Assembly (NCBI RefSeq): GCF_016862315.1
Contig: NZ_BOMS01000125.1
Span: 1 to 41,661 of the forward strand
DNA from: Actinoplanes palleronii
Lineage (GTDB): Bacteria; Actinomycetota; Actinomycetes; Mycobacteriales; Micromonosporaceae
Direction of reading: 5' to 3'
Length of the DNA stretch: 41,661 bases
Made by a program: the position numbers and the translations under genes. The notes beneath the pieces were generated by a model, which saw only the letters and a program-made list of their open reading frames with translations, was not told the DNA's origin and made no database searches. Each line of letters starts with the position of its first letter. Position 1 is the first letter of the stretch. Below are positions 23,817 through 31,707 of the stretch, one piece after another.

Positions 23817-24179
23817 TTAATGTCCCAAGATCACGAAGAGCAGTGCGAGGACGGCGGGCACGGTCTGCACGTAGAGGATCCGCTTGCTCGCCGTCAGCGC
23901 GCCGACCACGCCGGCGATCGCGACGCAGACCAGGAAGAACACCTTCGCGGCGAACCCGGTGTCACCGCCGGCGATCAGACCCGCGATCAGGCCGGCCGCC
24001 AGGAACCCGTTGTAGAGCCCCTGGTTCAGCCCGAGCGTCTTGGTCTGCTCGGCGAACTCGGGGGTGAGGCCGAACGCCTTGTACCCCCGCGGCTTGGTCC
24101 ACAGGAACATCTCCAGCACGAGGATGTAGACGTGGATCAGCGCGACCAGCCCGACCAGGACGTTCCCAACAACGATCAT
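23817..24179 (-). CDS. DUF1304 family small membrane protein
   Basis: The 120-residue protein has four hydrophobic segments: about 2-24 (IVVGNVLVGLVALIHVYILV), 48-72, 77-97 and 102-120. The first loop contains EMFLWTKPRGYKAFGLTPEF, which is characteristic of DUF1304, an integral membrane family of unknown function. The start is ATG 24179, at the beginning of the first membrane segment; upstream in-frame codons fall in repeat DNA. It is convergent with dhaK and has the 61-bp repeat array in its 5' region. No partner is evident. Confidence 0.85.
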   Translation of the reverse strand: MIVVGNVLVGLVALIHVYILVLEMFLWTKPRGYKAFGLTPEFAEQTKTLGLNQGLYNGFLAAGLIAGLIAGGDTGFAAKVFFLVCVAIAGVVGALTASKRILYVQTVPAVLALLFVILGH

Positions 24180-24565
24180 GGCGGTGAGGCTACCTAACCC
24201 GTGCTGAGCGCCCCGTCCCGGTGCACTACCCGCCCAAACTCCCCACGCAGCGGTGGGTTGCTGCCTGCCTGGGGACTTTTGGTGCGCTGCGCGCCTGAAC
24301 TTCACACGTAGCGGTGGGTTGCTGGTTGTGTGGGGACTTTTGGTGCGGTGCGCGCCTGAACTTCACACGTAGCGGTGGGTTGCTGGTTGTGTGGGGAGTT
24401 TCGGTGCGGTGCGCGCGTGAACTTCACACGTAGCGGTGGGTTGCTGGTTGTGTGGGGAGTTTCGGTGCGCTGCGCGCCTGAACTTCACACGCAGCGTCTG
24501 GGGTGACCTGGTCAGTCCGGACGGCCCGTACCGCGTAGCGTGGTGAGATTGAGATGCGCCCGGAC
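24180..24565. other. Gene-free stretch dominated by the 61-bp array
   Basis: This stretch separates the minus-strand DUF1304 gene from the sigK promoter. About 260 of its 386 bases are the tandem array described separately. No gene is supported; open frames that run through the array only reflect its repeated codons. Confidence 0.6.
24235..24495. repeat. 61-bp-period tandem array, locus B
   Basis: Four units plus a partial fifth repeat at exactly 61 bp. AACTTCACAC occurs at 24298, 24359, 24420 and 24481; a more diverged first unit starts near 24235. Each unit holds AACTTCACAC, then GCGGTGGGTTGCTGG, then GTGTGGGGA followed by a T-rich GGTGCG block. The AACTTCACAC and GTGTGGGGAGTT parts are weakly complementary. 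Locus A (4906-5010) has the same elements at the same 61-bp period in the opposite orientation. Confidence 0.9.
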
Positions 24566-24592
24566 CCATCCGGTGGCGACTCGGCTCCGAAT
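24566..24592 (+). promoter_or_regulatory. SigK-type promoter of sigK
   Basis: CCATCC (24566-24571), 15 bp, CCGAAT (24587-24592). This equals the mycobacterial SigK consensus as I remember it (CCATCC and CCGAAT). The same two hexamers with the same 15-bp spacer appear before the fasciclin gene at 26024-26051. It implies autoregulation and places transcription start near 24600, so the sigK start codon must lie downstream of it. Confidence 0.75.
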
Positions 24593-24631
24593 CCGCGTCG
24601 AAGGACTGTATGCGGCGAAGGGCGGACATTC

Positions 24632-25258
24632 ATGGTGGAGCGCGGCAGGGGCCGCCGGGCGGAGCATCTCACCCCGGTGCCCGATCCGGATCAGCCTGAT
24701 CCGGAGAAGGCGGGTCCCGACGAACTGCTGCGGGCGGTGGCTCGCGGTGATGAGAAAGCGTTCACCCGGCTCTACGACCTGGTCGCGCCGCGGGTATACG
24801 GCCTGGTCCGGCGAGTGCTGCGAGACCCCGGGCAGGCCGAGGAGGTCGCCCAGGAGGTGCTGGTCGAGGTGTGGCGCAACGCGGCCCGCTTCGATCCGGC
24901 GCGCGGCTCGGCGACCTCGTGGATGTTCACCATCGCGCACCGGCGGGCGGTTGACCGGGTGCGTTCCGAGCAGTCCGCTACCGATCGCACGATGAAGGCC
25001 GGCGCGGCGGCGATCGACACCCCCTACGACTCGGTGGAGGACGAGGTGTCCGGGCGGTTGGAGCGGCGCCACGTGCGGTCGTGCCTGGAGGGCCTCACCG
25101 AGCTGCAACGCCAATCGGTCAACCTGGCCTACTACCAGGGATACTCGTATCCGCAGGTCGCGGAGCTGCTCGGGTCACCACTGGCAACCATCAAGACGAG
25201 GATGCGGGACGGGCTGATCAGGCTCCGTGACTGCCTGGGCGCGGAGGTGACCGCATGA
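24632..25258 (+). CDS. sigK: ECF sigma factor SigK
   Basis: The 208-residue sigma factor has region 2 at about residues 43-110 (AFTRLYDLVAPRVYGLVRRV, AEEVAQEVLVEVWRNAARFD, TSWMFTIAHRRAVDRVRSEQ) and region 4 at about 152-200 (ELQRQSVNLAYYQGYSYPQV, AELLGSPLATIKTRMRDGL). This is the SigK subfamily, paired with RskA in actinobacteria. The in-frame ATG at 24554 is rejected because the apparent SigK promoter at 24566-24592 lies downstream of it; ATG 24632 begins about 33 nt beyond the expected transcription start. The stop overlaps rskA by 4 nt. The next genes (fasciclin lipoprotein, molybdopterin oxidoreductase) parallel the known mycobacterial SigK regulon, where Mpt70/Mpt83 are fasciclin proteins. 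Confidence 0.9.
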   Translation: MVERGRGRRAEHLTPVPDPDQPDPEKAGPDELLRAVARGDEKAFTRLYDLVAPRVYGLVRRVLRDPGQAEEVAQEVLVEVWRNAARFDPARGSATSWMFTIAHRRAVDRVRSEQSATDRTMKAGAAAIDTPYDSVEDEVSGRLERRHVRSCLEGLTELQRQSVNLAYYQGYSYPQVAELLGSPLATIKTRMRDGLIRLRDCLGAEVTA

Positions 25259-26016
25259 TCGCCGACATACACTCACTGGCCGGCGCCTATGTTCTGGACG
25301 CTGTCGACGACATCGAGCGGGCCGCTTTTGATCGCCACCTCGCCGAGTGTGAGACGTGCCGCACCGAGGTCGACGAGTTCCGCGAGACCGCCGCCATGCT
25401 GGCCGGTGGCACCTGGTCGGTGCCGTCGCCGAGGATGCGCGAGAACGTCCTCGCCGAGATCAAGACAACCCGGCAGCTGCCCCCGCAGGCACCCGCGCCC
25501 ACTGTCGTCGCGGCCGCCGCGGCGGGGGAGCGCCGCCGGATGACCCGCCGTCACCTGCTGTCGGCCGCGGCCGCCGTCGTGGTCGCGGCGACTGCCGCGG
25601 GAACGATCGCCTATCAAGTGCAAGACGATCGCGTACGCCGTGAGCAGGCCACCGCCCAGGCTGTTCGTGATCAGGAGTCCCGGGTGCGTGGCATCCTCGG
25701 CTCGCCCGACGTCGAGGTCCGCGGCGAGCAGCTGCGTGACGGCGGCCGGGTCACCGTGGCGTTCTCCAAGCAGGACAACGCGGGTGTGATCCTGCTGGAC
25801 GCGGACGCCGCCCCGGCGGACGGGCACGTCTTCCAGCTGTGGACGGTCCGGTCCTCGACCCCGATTTCCGAGGGCGCTCTCGCCGTCGGTCAGTCCCAGG
25901 TGGTGAAGGTGGTCGAGGGCATCGCGTCGGCGTCCGATGTGGGCGTGACGATCGAGCCGCCGGGTGGTTCGGTCACGCCCACCGTCCCGATGGTGGCCGC
26001 CGTGAAACTTCTCTGA
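25255..26016 (+). CDS. rskA: Anti-sigma-K factor RskA
   Basis: The 253-residue membrane protein sequesters SigK. Residues 1-50 are the zinc-finger anti-sigma domain with H28-x3-C32-x2-C35 (HLAECETC), preceded by the usual IHSLAGAYVLDAVDDIERAA. One membrane helix lies at about 101-119 (LLSAAAAVVVAATAAGT). The outside domain (about 140-253) is the RskA fold, with VTVAFSKQDNAGVILLDAD, VFQLWTVRSSTPISEGALA and VTIEPPGGSVTPT. Signal-dependent cleavage of RskA by regulated proteolysis is known in mycobacteria. The start overlaps sigK (ATGA). It is full length with no anomalies. Confidence 0.93.
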   Translation: MIADIHSLAGAYVLDAVDDIERAAFDRHLAECETCRTEVDEFRETAAMLAGGTWSVPSPRMRENVLAEIKTTRQLPPQAPAPTVVAAAAAGERRRMTRRHLLSAAAAVVVAATAAGTIAYQVQDDRVRREQATAQAVRDQESRVRGILGSPDVEVRGEQLRDGGRVTVAFSKQDNAGVILLDADAAPADGHVFQLWTVRSSTPISEGALAVGQSQVVKVVEGIASASDVGVTIEPPGGSVTPTVPMVAAVKLL

Positions 26017-26023
26017 GGTTCCA

Positions 26024-26051
26024 CCAATCCGGCAGATGGGTCGCTCCGAAT
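26024..26051 (+). promoter_or_regulatory. SigK-type promoter of the fasciclin-molybdopterin operon
   Basis: CCAATCC (26024-26030), 15 bp, CCGAAT (26046-26051). The -10 is identical and the spacing the same as in the sigK promoter at 24566-24592; the -35 differs by one base. Expected transcription start is about 50 nt before the ATG at 26109. It would make the fasciclin and oxidoreductase genes direct SigK targets. Confidence 0.7.
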
Positions 26052-26108
26052 AAAGGGTGAAGGTCCCGGAACAAGGGTGAAAAAACCCGATATTTGGAGG
26101 AACGACCA

Positions 26109-26753
26109 ATGCGCGCCATCAAGTTCACCGCTCTGACCGCCGCCACGCTCTTCGCGATCTCCCTGAGTGCCTGTGGCAGCGACTCGGACAGCACCAAGGA
26201 CGACACTGCCGCTGCGGCGCCGACGATGACCACGGCGGCGCCCAGCATGGCACCGAGCATGGCGACCGACTCGATGGTCAACTTCGGTGCGGGCTGCGCC
26301 GCGGTGCCGACCGACGCGTCGAACAAGGGCAGCTTCCAGGCGATGGCCCAGGTCCCGGTCGCGACCGCGGCGTCCGGCAACCCGCTGCTGTCCACCCTGG
26401 TCACCGCGGTCAAGCAGGCCGGCCTGGTCGACTCGCTGAACTCCGCCGACGGGATCACCGTCTTCGCGCCGACCAACGACGCGTTCGGCAAGATCCCGGC
26501 CGCGGACCTGAAGAAGGTGCTGGCCGACAAGAAGACCCTGACCAGCATCCTCACCTACCACGTGGTGCCCGGCAAGCTGACCCCGGCGGACCTGGCCGGC
26601 ACCCACAAGACCCTGCAGGGTGACGACCTGACGGTCACCGGCAGCGGCGAGAACTTCATGGTCGGCGGCACGGCGTCGGTGATCTGCGGCAACGTGCAGA
26701 CCGCGAACGCCAACGTCTACATCATCGACTCCGTCCTGATGCCGAAGAGCTGA
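26109..26753 (+). CDS. Fasciclin (FAS1) domain lipoprotein
   Basis: The 214-residue protein has a lipoprotein signal (MRAIKFTALTAATLFAISLS, then A-C with Cys 22 as the lipid site), a Thr/Pro/Met-rich spacer (about 25-60), and one FAS1 domain (about 80-212). FAS1 hallmarks are present: ADGITVFAPTNDAFGKIP (H1 box) and LTYHVVPGKLT with NANVYIIDSVLMP (H2 box). It resembles mycobacterial Mpt83/Mpt70, which are SigK targets. The ATG has GGAGGAACG upstream, and the TGA overlaps the next ATG by one base. Conserved context with a SigK promoter gives strong support. It should be a surface adhesion or matrix protein; ligand unknown. Confidence 0.92.
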   Translation: MRAIKFTALTAATLFAISLSACGSDSDSTKDDTAAAAPTMTTAAPSMAPSMATDSMVNFGAGCAAVPTDASNKGSFQAMAQVPVATAASGNPLLSTLVTAVKQAGLVDSLNSADGITVFAPTNDAFGKIPAADLKKVLADKKTLTSILTYHVVPGKLTPADLAGTHKTLQGDDLTVTGSGENFMVGGTASVICGNVQTANANVYIIDSVLMPKS

Positions 26754-28327
26754 TGACGGGCCGACTACGCGGTGCGGTCTGCGGGATGGTCGCCGCGGGC
26801 TTCGGGATCGCGGTCGCGGAACTCATCGCGGCCGCGGCCCGGCCCGGCGCCGGACCGCTGGTCGTCGTCGGCGGTGCGGTCATCGACGCGACGCCGACAC
26901 CGGTCAAAGAATTCGCCGTACGGGAGCTGGGCACCAACGACAAGCCGGTCCTGCTGTCGGTGATCTCCCTGGTCCTGCTCCTGCTCGCGGTGGTGACCGG
27001 GATGCTCGGGGCACGCCGGCGCCGGGCGATCCCGGTCGGCACCGGGGTGCTGGGAGTGGTGGGAGTCGCCGCGGCGCTGTCCCGGCCGGCGGCGGTGGTG
27101 TGGGACGGTATCCCGGCCCTGGCCGGAGCGGTGGTGGCGGGGGCGACCCTGTGGTGGCTGCTCCGCCCTCGAACCGTAGCGAAGGCGGCCGCGCCGGAAG
27201 CACCGGTCGCCGCGACAAAAGCACCGGTCGCCGAGACAGAAGTACCGGTCGCGGCACCTGTCGTACCGGAGACTGGTTTTGATCGTCGGCTGGTGTTGCG
27301 CCTCGGTATGCTCGCGGCCGGCGCCGGTGTCGCCGAGTTCGGCGCACTGGGCATCACCGGTCAACGCGACAAGGCTCTCGGCAACTCCCGCGAGGCGCTC
27401 GAGCTCCCCGCGGCGGCCGACCCGGCGCCGCCGCTGCCGGGCGGGATCGCACCCGGCTTCACGACCGCGAACAGCACGTTCTACCGGGTCGACACCGCGC
27501 TCACGGTGCCCCGGATCGATCCGGCCACCTGGTCGCTGCGGATCCACGGCATGGTCGACCGGGAGATCGAACTCTCCCTCGCCGACCTGCTGAGACGACC
27601 GCTGATCGAGCGGGACATCACGGTGAACTGCGTGTCCAACGAGGTCGGTGGCCCGTACATCGGCACCGCCCGCTGGCTCGGTGTGCCGCTCGCGGCGCTG
27701 CTGCGGGAGGCCGGCGTGCAGGCCGGCGCGGATCAGATCGTGGCCCGCTCGGTCGAGGGCATGACGATCGGCACGCCGGTGGTGACCGCCCTGGACGGCC
27801 GGGACACCATGCTCGCGGTCGGCATGAACGGCGAGCCGCTGCCGCTCGAGCACGGCTTCCCGGTCCGGATGCTGACCCCCGGACTGTACGGATACGCCGG
27901 CGCCTGCAAGTGGGTCACCGAGCTCGAGCTGACCACTTTTGATCGGTTCGACGCGTACTGGGTCGAGCGTGGCTGGGGTGCCGAGGGCACGGTGAAGACC
28001 GCGTCCCGGATCGACAAGCCGAAACCGTTCGCCCGGATGGCGGCCGGCCCGGTGACCGTCGCCGGCGTCGCCTGGGCCCAGCAGCGAGGGATCGGCAAGG
28101 TCGAGGTCAGCGTCGACGGCGGCGCCTGGTCGGAGGCGGAACTGCTGCCCACGGCCTCGATCGACACGTGGGTGCAGTGGCGCTACAGCTGGAAGGCGAG
28201 CGCGGGGCCGCACTCCCTGGCGGTGCGCGCCACCGACAAGACCGGTGCGGTGCAGCCGGAGCAGCGGGCGACCCCGTTCCCGGACGGTGCGACCGGATGG
28301 CACACCGTCACGGTCACCGTCGGATGA
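26753..28327 (+). CDS. Membrane-anchored sulfite-oxidase-family molybdopterin oxidoreductase
   Basis: The 524-residue fusion has four hydrophobic segments in the first 140 residues (about 8-30, 66-84, 92-109 and 119-137), an Ala/Pro/Val-rich linker (about 143-173, made of three 21-bp DNA repeats), a fifth hydrophobic stretch (about 181-200), and then a sulfite-oxidase-type molybdopterin domain (about 225-420). The Mo-ligand Cys is C293 in TVNCVSNEVGG; LEHGFPVRMLTPGLYGYAGA is the cofactor pocket. A C-terminal Ig-like dimerisation domain follows (about 425-524). It lies one base after the fasciclin gene and belongs to the same SigK unit. The substrate is unknown; methionine sulfoxide or another S/N-oxide are possible. 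A haem partner is not seen nearby. Confidence 0.9.
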   Translation: MTGRLRGAVCGMVAAGFGIAVAELIAAAARPGAGPLVVVGGAVIDATPTPVKEFAVRELGTNDKPVLLSVISLVLLLLAVVTGMLGARRRRAIPVGTGVLGVVGVAAALSRPAAVVWDGIPALAGAVVAGATLWWLLRPRTVAKAAAPEAPVAATKAPVAETEVPVAAPVVPETGFDRRLVLRLGMLAAGAGVAEFGALGITGQRDKALGNSREALELPAAADPAPPLPGGIAPGFTTANSTFYRVDTALTVPRIDPATWSLRIHGMVDREIELSLADLLRRPLIERDITVNCVSNEVGGPYIGTARWLGVPLAALLREAGVQAGADQIVARSVEGMTIGTPVVTALDGRDTMLAVGMNGEPLPLEHGFPVRMLTPGLYGYAGACKWVTELELTTFDRFDAYWVERGWGAEGTVKTASRIDKPKPFARMAAGPVTVAGVAWAQQRGIGKVEVSVDGGAWSEAELLPTASIDTWVQWRYSWKASAGPHSLAVRATDKTGAVQPEQRATPFPDGATGWHTVTVTVG

Positions 28328-28342
28328 TCGCGGTCCGGTTCT

Positions 28343-28432
28343 GCTCAGCCGCGGCAGAATCTGCCGGAGGAAGCTCAGCCGCCGCAGAATCTGCCGGAGG
28401 AAGCTCAGCCGCCGCAGAACCTGCCGGAGGAA
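28343..28432. repeat. 30-bp tandem repeat (x3) between convergent genes
   Basis: Three consecutive 30-bp units (28343-28372, 28373-28402, 28403-28432) differ at one or two positions. Each contains the near-palindrome CGGCAGAATCTGCCG, so each can form a small hairpin. They lie between the 3' ends of the molybdopterin gene and selO and probably work as a triple terminator. Confidence 0.8.
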
Positions 28433-28434
28433 AC

Positions 28435-29847
28435 TCAGGTGCCACAGAACGTCTGGTAGGGACCGAAGTCGCCGGGCGCGGGCTCGGCGTAGCGGGCCAG
28501 GCCGGGGCGCTCCTGATACGGATCGGACACCGCCTCGACCAGTCGGTGGAAGGGCTCCAGGTCGCCGGCGGTCGCGGCGGCCAGGGCCTCCTCCACGAGG
28601 TGGTTGCGCGGGATGTAGACCGGGTTGACCCGGTCCATCGCGTCGGCGTCCGGGGCCAGCGACAGCCAGCGCTCCGCCCAGGAGTCAAAACCGGACGGGT
28701 CGAGGAAGAGGGCCCGGGCCGGCTCGGTTTCGCCCCGGGCCGCTGCTGACAACGTACGGAAAAAGCTTGTGTAATCGACCCGCGCGGCCCGCAGCAGCGT
28801 CGCGAGATCATCCAGCAGCGGCCGATCCGGATCGGTCGTGAGCCCCAGCTTCGCCCGCATGCCGGCGGTCCACGCCGTGTCGAAGTGTGGCCCGAAACGC
28901 TCCAGCGACGCCACCGCGAGGGTGACCGCCTGCTCCTGCTCGTCGTGGAACAGCGGGAGCAGCGACTCGGCGAGGCGCGCCAGGTTCCACTGGGCGATCC
29001 CGGGCTGGTTCCCGTAGGCATACCGCCCGGCGGTGTCGATGGAGCTGTAGACCGTGGCCGGGTCGACCGCCTCCATGAACGCGCACGGTCCATAGTCGAT
29101 GGTCTCGCCGGAGATGGTCATGTTGTCGGTGTTCATCACGCCGTGCACGAACCCGACGAGCATCCACTGCGCGATCAGCGCCGCCTGTGCGGCCACCACG
29201 GCGTCGAAGAAGGCCACGTAGTCGCCTTCGGCGGCCGGGTAGTGCCGGCTGATCGCGTGGTCGGCGAGCCGTTTGAGCAGGTCGAGGTCGTCGGTCGCCC
29301 GGGCGAACTGGAAACTGCCGACCCGCAGGTGACTGGCCGCGACCCGGGCCAGCACCGCGCCGGGCAGCAACTCCTCGCGGCGGATGGTGCGGCCGGTGGC
29401 GGTCACCGCGAGTGAGCGGGTGGTGGGGATGCCGAGGGCGTGCAGGGCGCGGCTGATCACATATTCGCGCAGCATCGGCCCGACGGCGGCGAGACCGTCG
29501 CCACCGCGGGCGAACGGGGTGCGGCCGGAGCCTTTGAGGTGCAGGTCTCGTCCGTCGATCTCGCCCAGCAGCAGGGCGCGGCCGTCGCCGAGGCGAGGGG
29601 AGTAGCCGCCGAACTGGTGCCCGGCGTAGGCCTGCGCCACCGGCGTCGCGCCCGAGGGCGGCTCGGTGCCGGTGAGCAGGCCGACGGTGAGCTGCTCGGC
29701 GTCGAGCCCGAGCTCGGCCGCCAGCTCGAGATCGACGACCAGCAGGCGGGGCGCGGGGGCGTCCTCGGCCTGCCACGGAACCGCCATCTCCGGCAGCGCG
29801 TCCGCGAAACGATGGGTGAGGGTCAGGGCCGGAGAGGTTACGTCCAC
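28435..29847 (-). CDS. selO: SelO family protein (protein AMPylase, YdiU)
   Basis: The 470-residue pseudokinase-fold enzyme transfers AMP to proteins in redox stress. The family features are present: AQAYAGHQFGGYSPRLGDGR, LHLKGSGRTPFARGGDG, then HALGIPTTRSLAVTATG with MLREYVISRALHALG, and VHGVMNTDNMTISGETIDYG for the metal site. The C-terminus ends TFCGT, with Cys at the position where many SelO proteins carry selenocysteine or Cys. The start is GTG 29847 (VDVTSPALTLTHRFADALPE); this matches the usual N-terminus, and longer in-frame extensions look non-coding. It is divergent from the hydrolase gene at 29926, with 78 bp between. Confidence 0.92.
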   Translation of the reverse strand: MDVTSPALTLTHRFADALPEMAVPWQAEDAPAPRLLVVDLELAAELGLDAEQLTVGLLTGTEPPSGATPVAQAYAGHQFGGYSPRLGDGRALLLGEIDGRDLHLKGSGRTPFARGGDGLAAVGPMLREYVISRALHALGIPTTRSLAVTATGRTIRREELLPGAVLARVAASHLRVGSFQFARATDDLDLLKRLADHAISRHYPAAEGDYVAFFDAVVAAQAALIAQWMLVGFVHGVMNTDNMTISGETIDYGPCAFMEAVDPATVYSSIDTAGRYAYGNQPGIAQWNLARLAESLLPLFHDEQEQAVTLAVASLERFGPHFDTAWTAGMRAKLGLTTDPDRPLLDDLATLLRAARVDYTSFFRTLSAAARGETEPARALFLDPSGFDSWAERWLSLAPDADAMDRVNPVYIPRNHLVEEALAAATAGDLEPFHRLVEAVSDPYQERPGLARYAEPAPGDFGPYQTFCGT

Positions 29848-29925
29848 CCGTCGACGGTAGCCCGCCGCTTCGTGATCGACACGCCGTGGCTCGACCGTGC
29901 GGCGGGCGCCGGGGAAGATGGGGCC

Positions 29926-30957
29926 GTGACTCACAGCCAGCTCAGCGATGCTTTGCCGCGCCAGGCGCGCGCCCGGGCGACCTTCCTCGGGTATGCCATG
30001 AAGGCCCTGCGCACCCTGCCGCGCCCGGTGCAGCGGGCGGTGCTCGGTGGCGCCGCGGCGGGCGAGTTGCCGCCGGTGCCCGACTTCGTACGGATGCTGG
30101 AGATCGCCGGCAACATGCCGAACTCCGGTCCGAACCACGCCGAGCTGCTCGCCCGGTTCCCCGAGCTGGCCACGGTCGAGGTCAGCACGCCGCCGATCGA
30201 GGGCGTGCCGGCCCGGCTCTACCGCGCGCCGGGCCGCGACGCGGAGTGCGCGCTGGTCTGGGTGCACGGCGGGGCGTTCGTCTGGGGTGACCTGGCCATG
30301 CCCGAGGCGCACTGGACCGGGCTGATGCTCGCCGCGCGGGGGGTGCCGGTGCTGTCGCTGGACTACCGCAAGGCGCTGCACGGTGTGTCCTATCCGGCGC
30401 CGTCCGACGACGTGCTGGCCGGCTGGGCGTGGGCGGTGAACCATCCCGAGCAGCTCGGGGTGCCGGCCGCGAAGATGCACCTGGGCGGGGCGAGCGCGGG
30501 CGGCAGCCTGGCCGCCGGGGTGGCGAAACGGCTGCGGGACGGTCAGGGGCGGCCGCCGGCGTCGGTGCTGCTGGCGTACCCGGCGGTGCACCCGGAACTG
30601 TCCGGCTGGGACGAGGCCGGGCTGGCCGCGATCCGGGACGAGCCGAGCGCGGTGTACTTCTCGCCGGAGTGGATCCGGGAGCTGAGCGTGCACTACGCGG
30701 GTGCCGCGGGGACGGCGGACCCGTACGCGTTCCCCGGCGTCGGCGACCAGGCAGGCACCCCGCCCACCCTGATCGTCAACTGCGAGGCGGACACCCTGCG
30801 CCGCTCCGGCGAGCTCTACGCCGAGCAGCTGCGCGCGGCCGGCGTCGAGACGACCGTGCACTTGCTCCCGGGCGCGCCGCACGGCACCCTGAACGATCCG
30901 TTCACCGCCGCCGGTCTGCGCACCGTGGACCTGATGACCGACTGGCTGGCCCGCTGA
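29926..30957 (+). CDS. Alpha/beta hydrolase of the hormone-sensitive lipase family
   Basis: The 343-residue esterase-like enzyme has the HSL oxyanion motif HGGAF at 114-118 and the nucleophile Ser190 in GGASAGG. The acid lies in the NCEADTLRRSGE stretch and the His in LLPGAPHGTLND. There is no signal peptide, so it is cytoplasmic, hydrolysing a small acyl ester or related substrate. GTG 29926 has GGGGAAGATGGGG upstream; ATG 29998 is a possible shorter start, but the first 25 residues have normal codon bias. It appears to be a single-gene unit. Specificity is unknown. Confidence 0.88.
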   Translation: MTHSQLSDALPRQARARATFLGYAMKALRTLPRPVQRAVLGGAAAGELPPVPDFVRMLEIAGNMPNSGPNHAELLARFPELATVEVSTPPIEGVPARLYRAPGRDAECALVWVHGGAFVWGDLAMPEAHWTGLMLAARGVPVLSLDYRKALHGVSYPAPSDDVLAGWAWAVNHPEQLGVPAAKMHLGGASAGGSLAAGVAKRLRDGQGRPPASVLLAYPAVHPELSGWDEAGLAAIRDEPSAVYFSPEWIRELSVHYAGAAGTADPYAFPGVGDQAGTPPTLIVNCEADTLRRSGELYAEQLRAAGVETTVHLLPGAPHGTLNDPFTAAGLRTVDLMTDWLAR

Positions 30958-31063
30958 CCACTGGTTTTACGTTGCGGTACCGAGACCTGGGCGGGGCAGC
31001 GGCGGCGGTTGATCAACGGTTACCCTGACGCGCTCACAGGTTCTTTACCGCTACGAGGTGACC

Positions 31064-31657
31064 ATGTCCCAGCCGCCGTCCGCCCCCGGATTTCCCGCTC
31101 CGGGTGCCTACCCGGGCCCTGGGGCCTACCAGGGGCAGCCGGGCCAGCCGGCGCCTCTCGCGCAGGAGATCCCGGCGCCGTACTCCGGTCAGCCGGGCCC
31201 GTCCGGGTACACCTCGCCGGGCCAGTACCAGGCGCCGCAGTCCACGTTCGCTCCGCAAGGGGTGCTGGCCTGCCGGTTCTGCGGCTCGATCCCGGCCGCC
31301 CAGGCCAAGTTCCGCGGCCACCAGGGAATGCTGATCGTGATGCGGTTCCTCAGCAACGAGGGCCCGTTCTGCCGGGACTGCGGCCTCGGCGTGTTCCGCC
31401 ACATGACCTCGCGCACCCTGGTGCAGGGCTGGTACGGCTAAGCCTCGTTCATCATCACCCCGTTCACGGTGCTGATGAACCTGTTCCGCCGTGGCAAGGT
31501 CGCCAACCTGCCGGCCCCGCAGCCGAACCCGTACGCGCCCAGCCGCCCGCCGATGGACCCCGGCCCGGGCCTGATGGAACGCCCGCTGACCTGGCTCGGC
31601 CTGCTGATCCCGATCGCCGTCATCGGCCTGATCGTCTTCGCGGCCACCCACAACTGA
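31064..31657 (+). pseudogene. Zinc-ribbon/transmembrane protein interrupted by one in-frame TAA
   Basis: An open frame begins at ATG 31064 (GAGGTG upstream) with a Pro/Gly/Gln-rich segment (about residues 3-65), then a four-Cys module CRFCGS and CRDCGL. It stops at TAA 31439-31441 (codon 126), but the same frame continues without break to TGA 31657: ASFIITPFTVLMNLFRRGKV, a Pro-rich stretch and one membrane helix (LGLLIPIAVIGLIVF). Coding bias is equal on both sides, so the two parts are one gene of 197 residues split by a single-base change; TAC (Tyr) would restore it. Similar actinobacterial proteins, as I remember them, continue through this point. It is either a recent nonsense mutation, a sequencing error or a read-through site. 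Without the tail the product loses its membrane anchor. Confidence 0.8.
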
Positions 31658-31664
31658 CCTCGCC

Positions 31665-31694
31665 GGGGCTGCCGGTCGCCCGGTCGGCAGCCCC
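31665..31694. terminator. Bidirectional hairpin terminator
   Basis: GGGGCTGCCG (31665-31674) and CGGCAGCCCC (31685-31694) pair perfectly over 10 bp with a 10-nt loop, between the convergent interrupted gene and the hemerythrin gene. Its place right after 31657 supports that position as the true end of the interrupted gene. Confidence 0.8.
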
Positions 31695-31707
31695 CGTTCC
31701 GCACCGG

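Noticed and set aside
24235..24495. CRISPR array
   Set aside because: The 61-bp units are continuous tandem repeats without unique spacers, and no cas gene is present. The same applies to the 30-, 31-, 38- and 51-bp arrays.
24554..24631. Longer sigK start at ATG 24554
   Set aside because: The SigK-type promoter (24566-24592) lies after this ATG, so the transcript from it could not contain that codon.
28435..28449. Selenocysteine at the SelO C-terminus
   Set aside because: The codon is TGT (Cys) in TFCGT and the following TGA acts as a normal stop; no SECIS-like structure is apparent.
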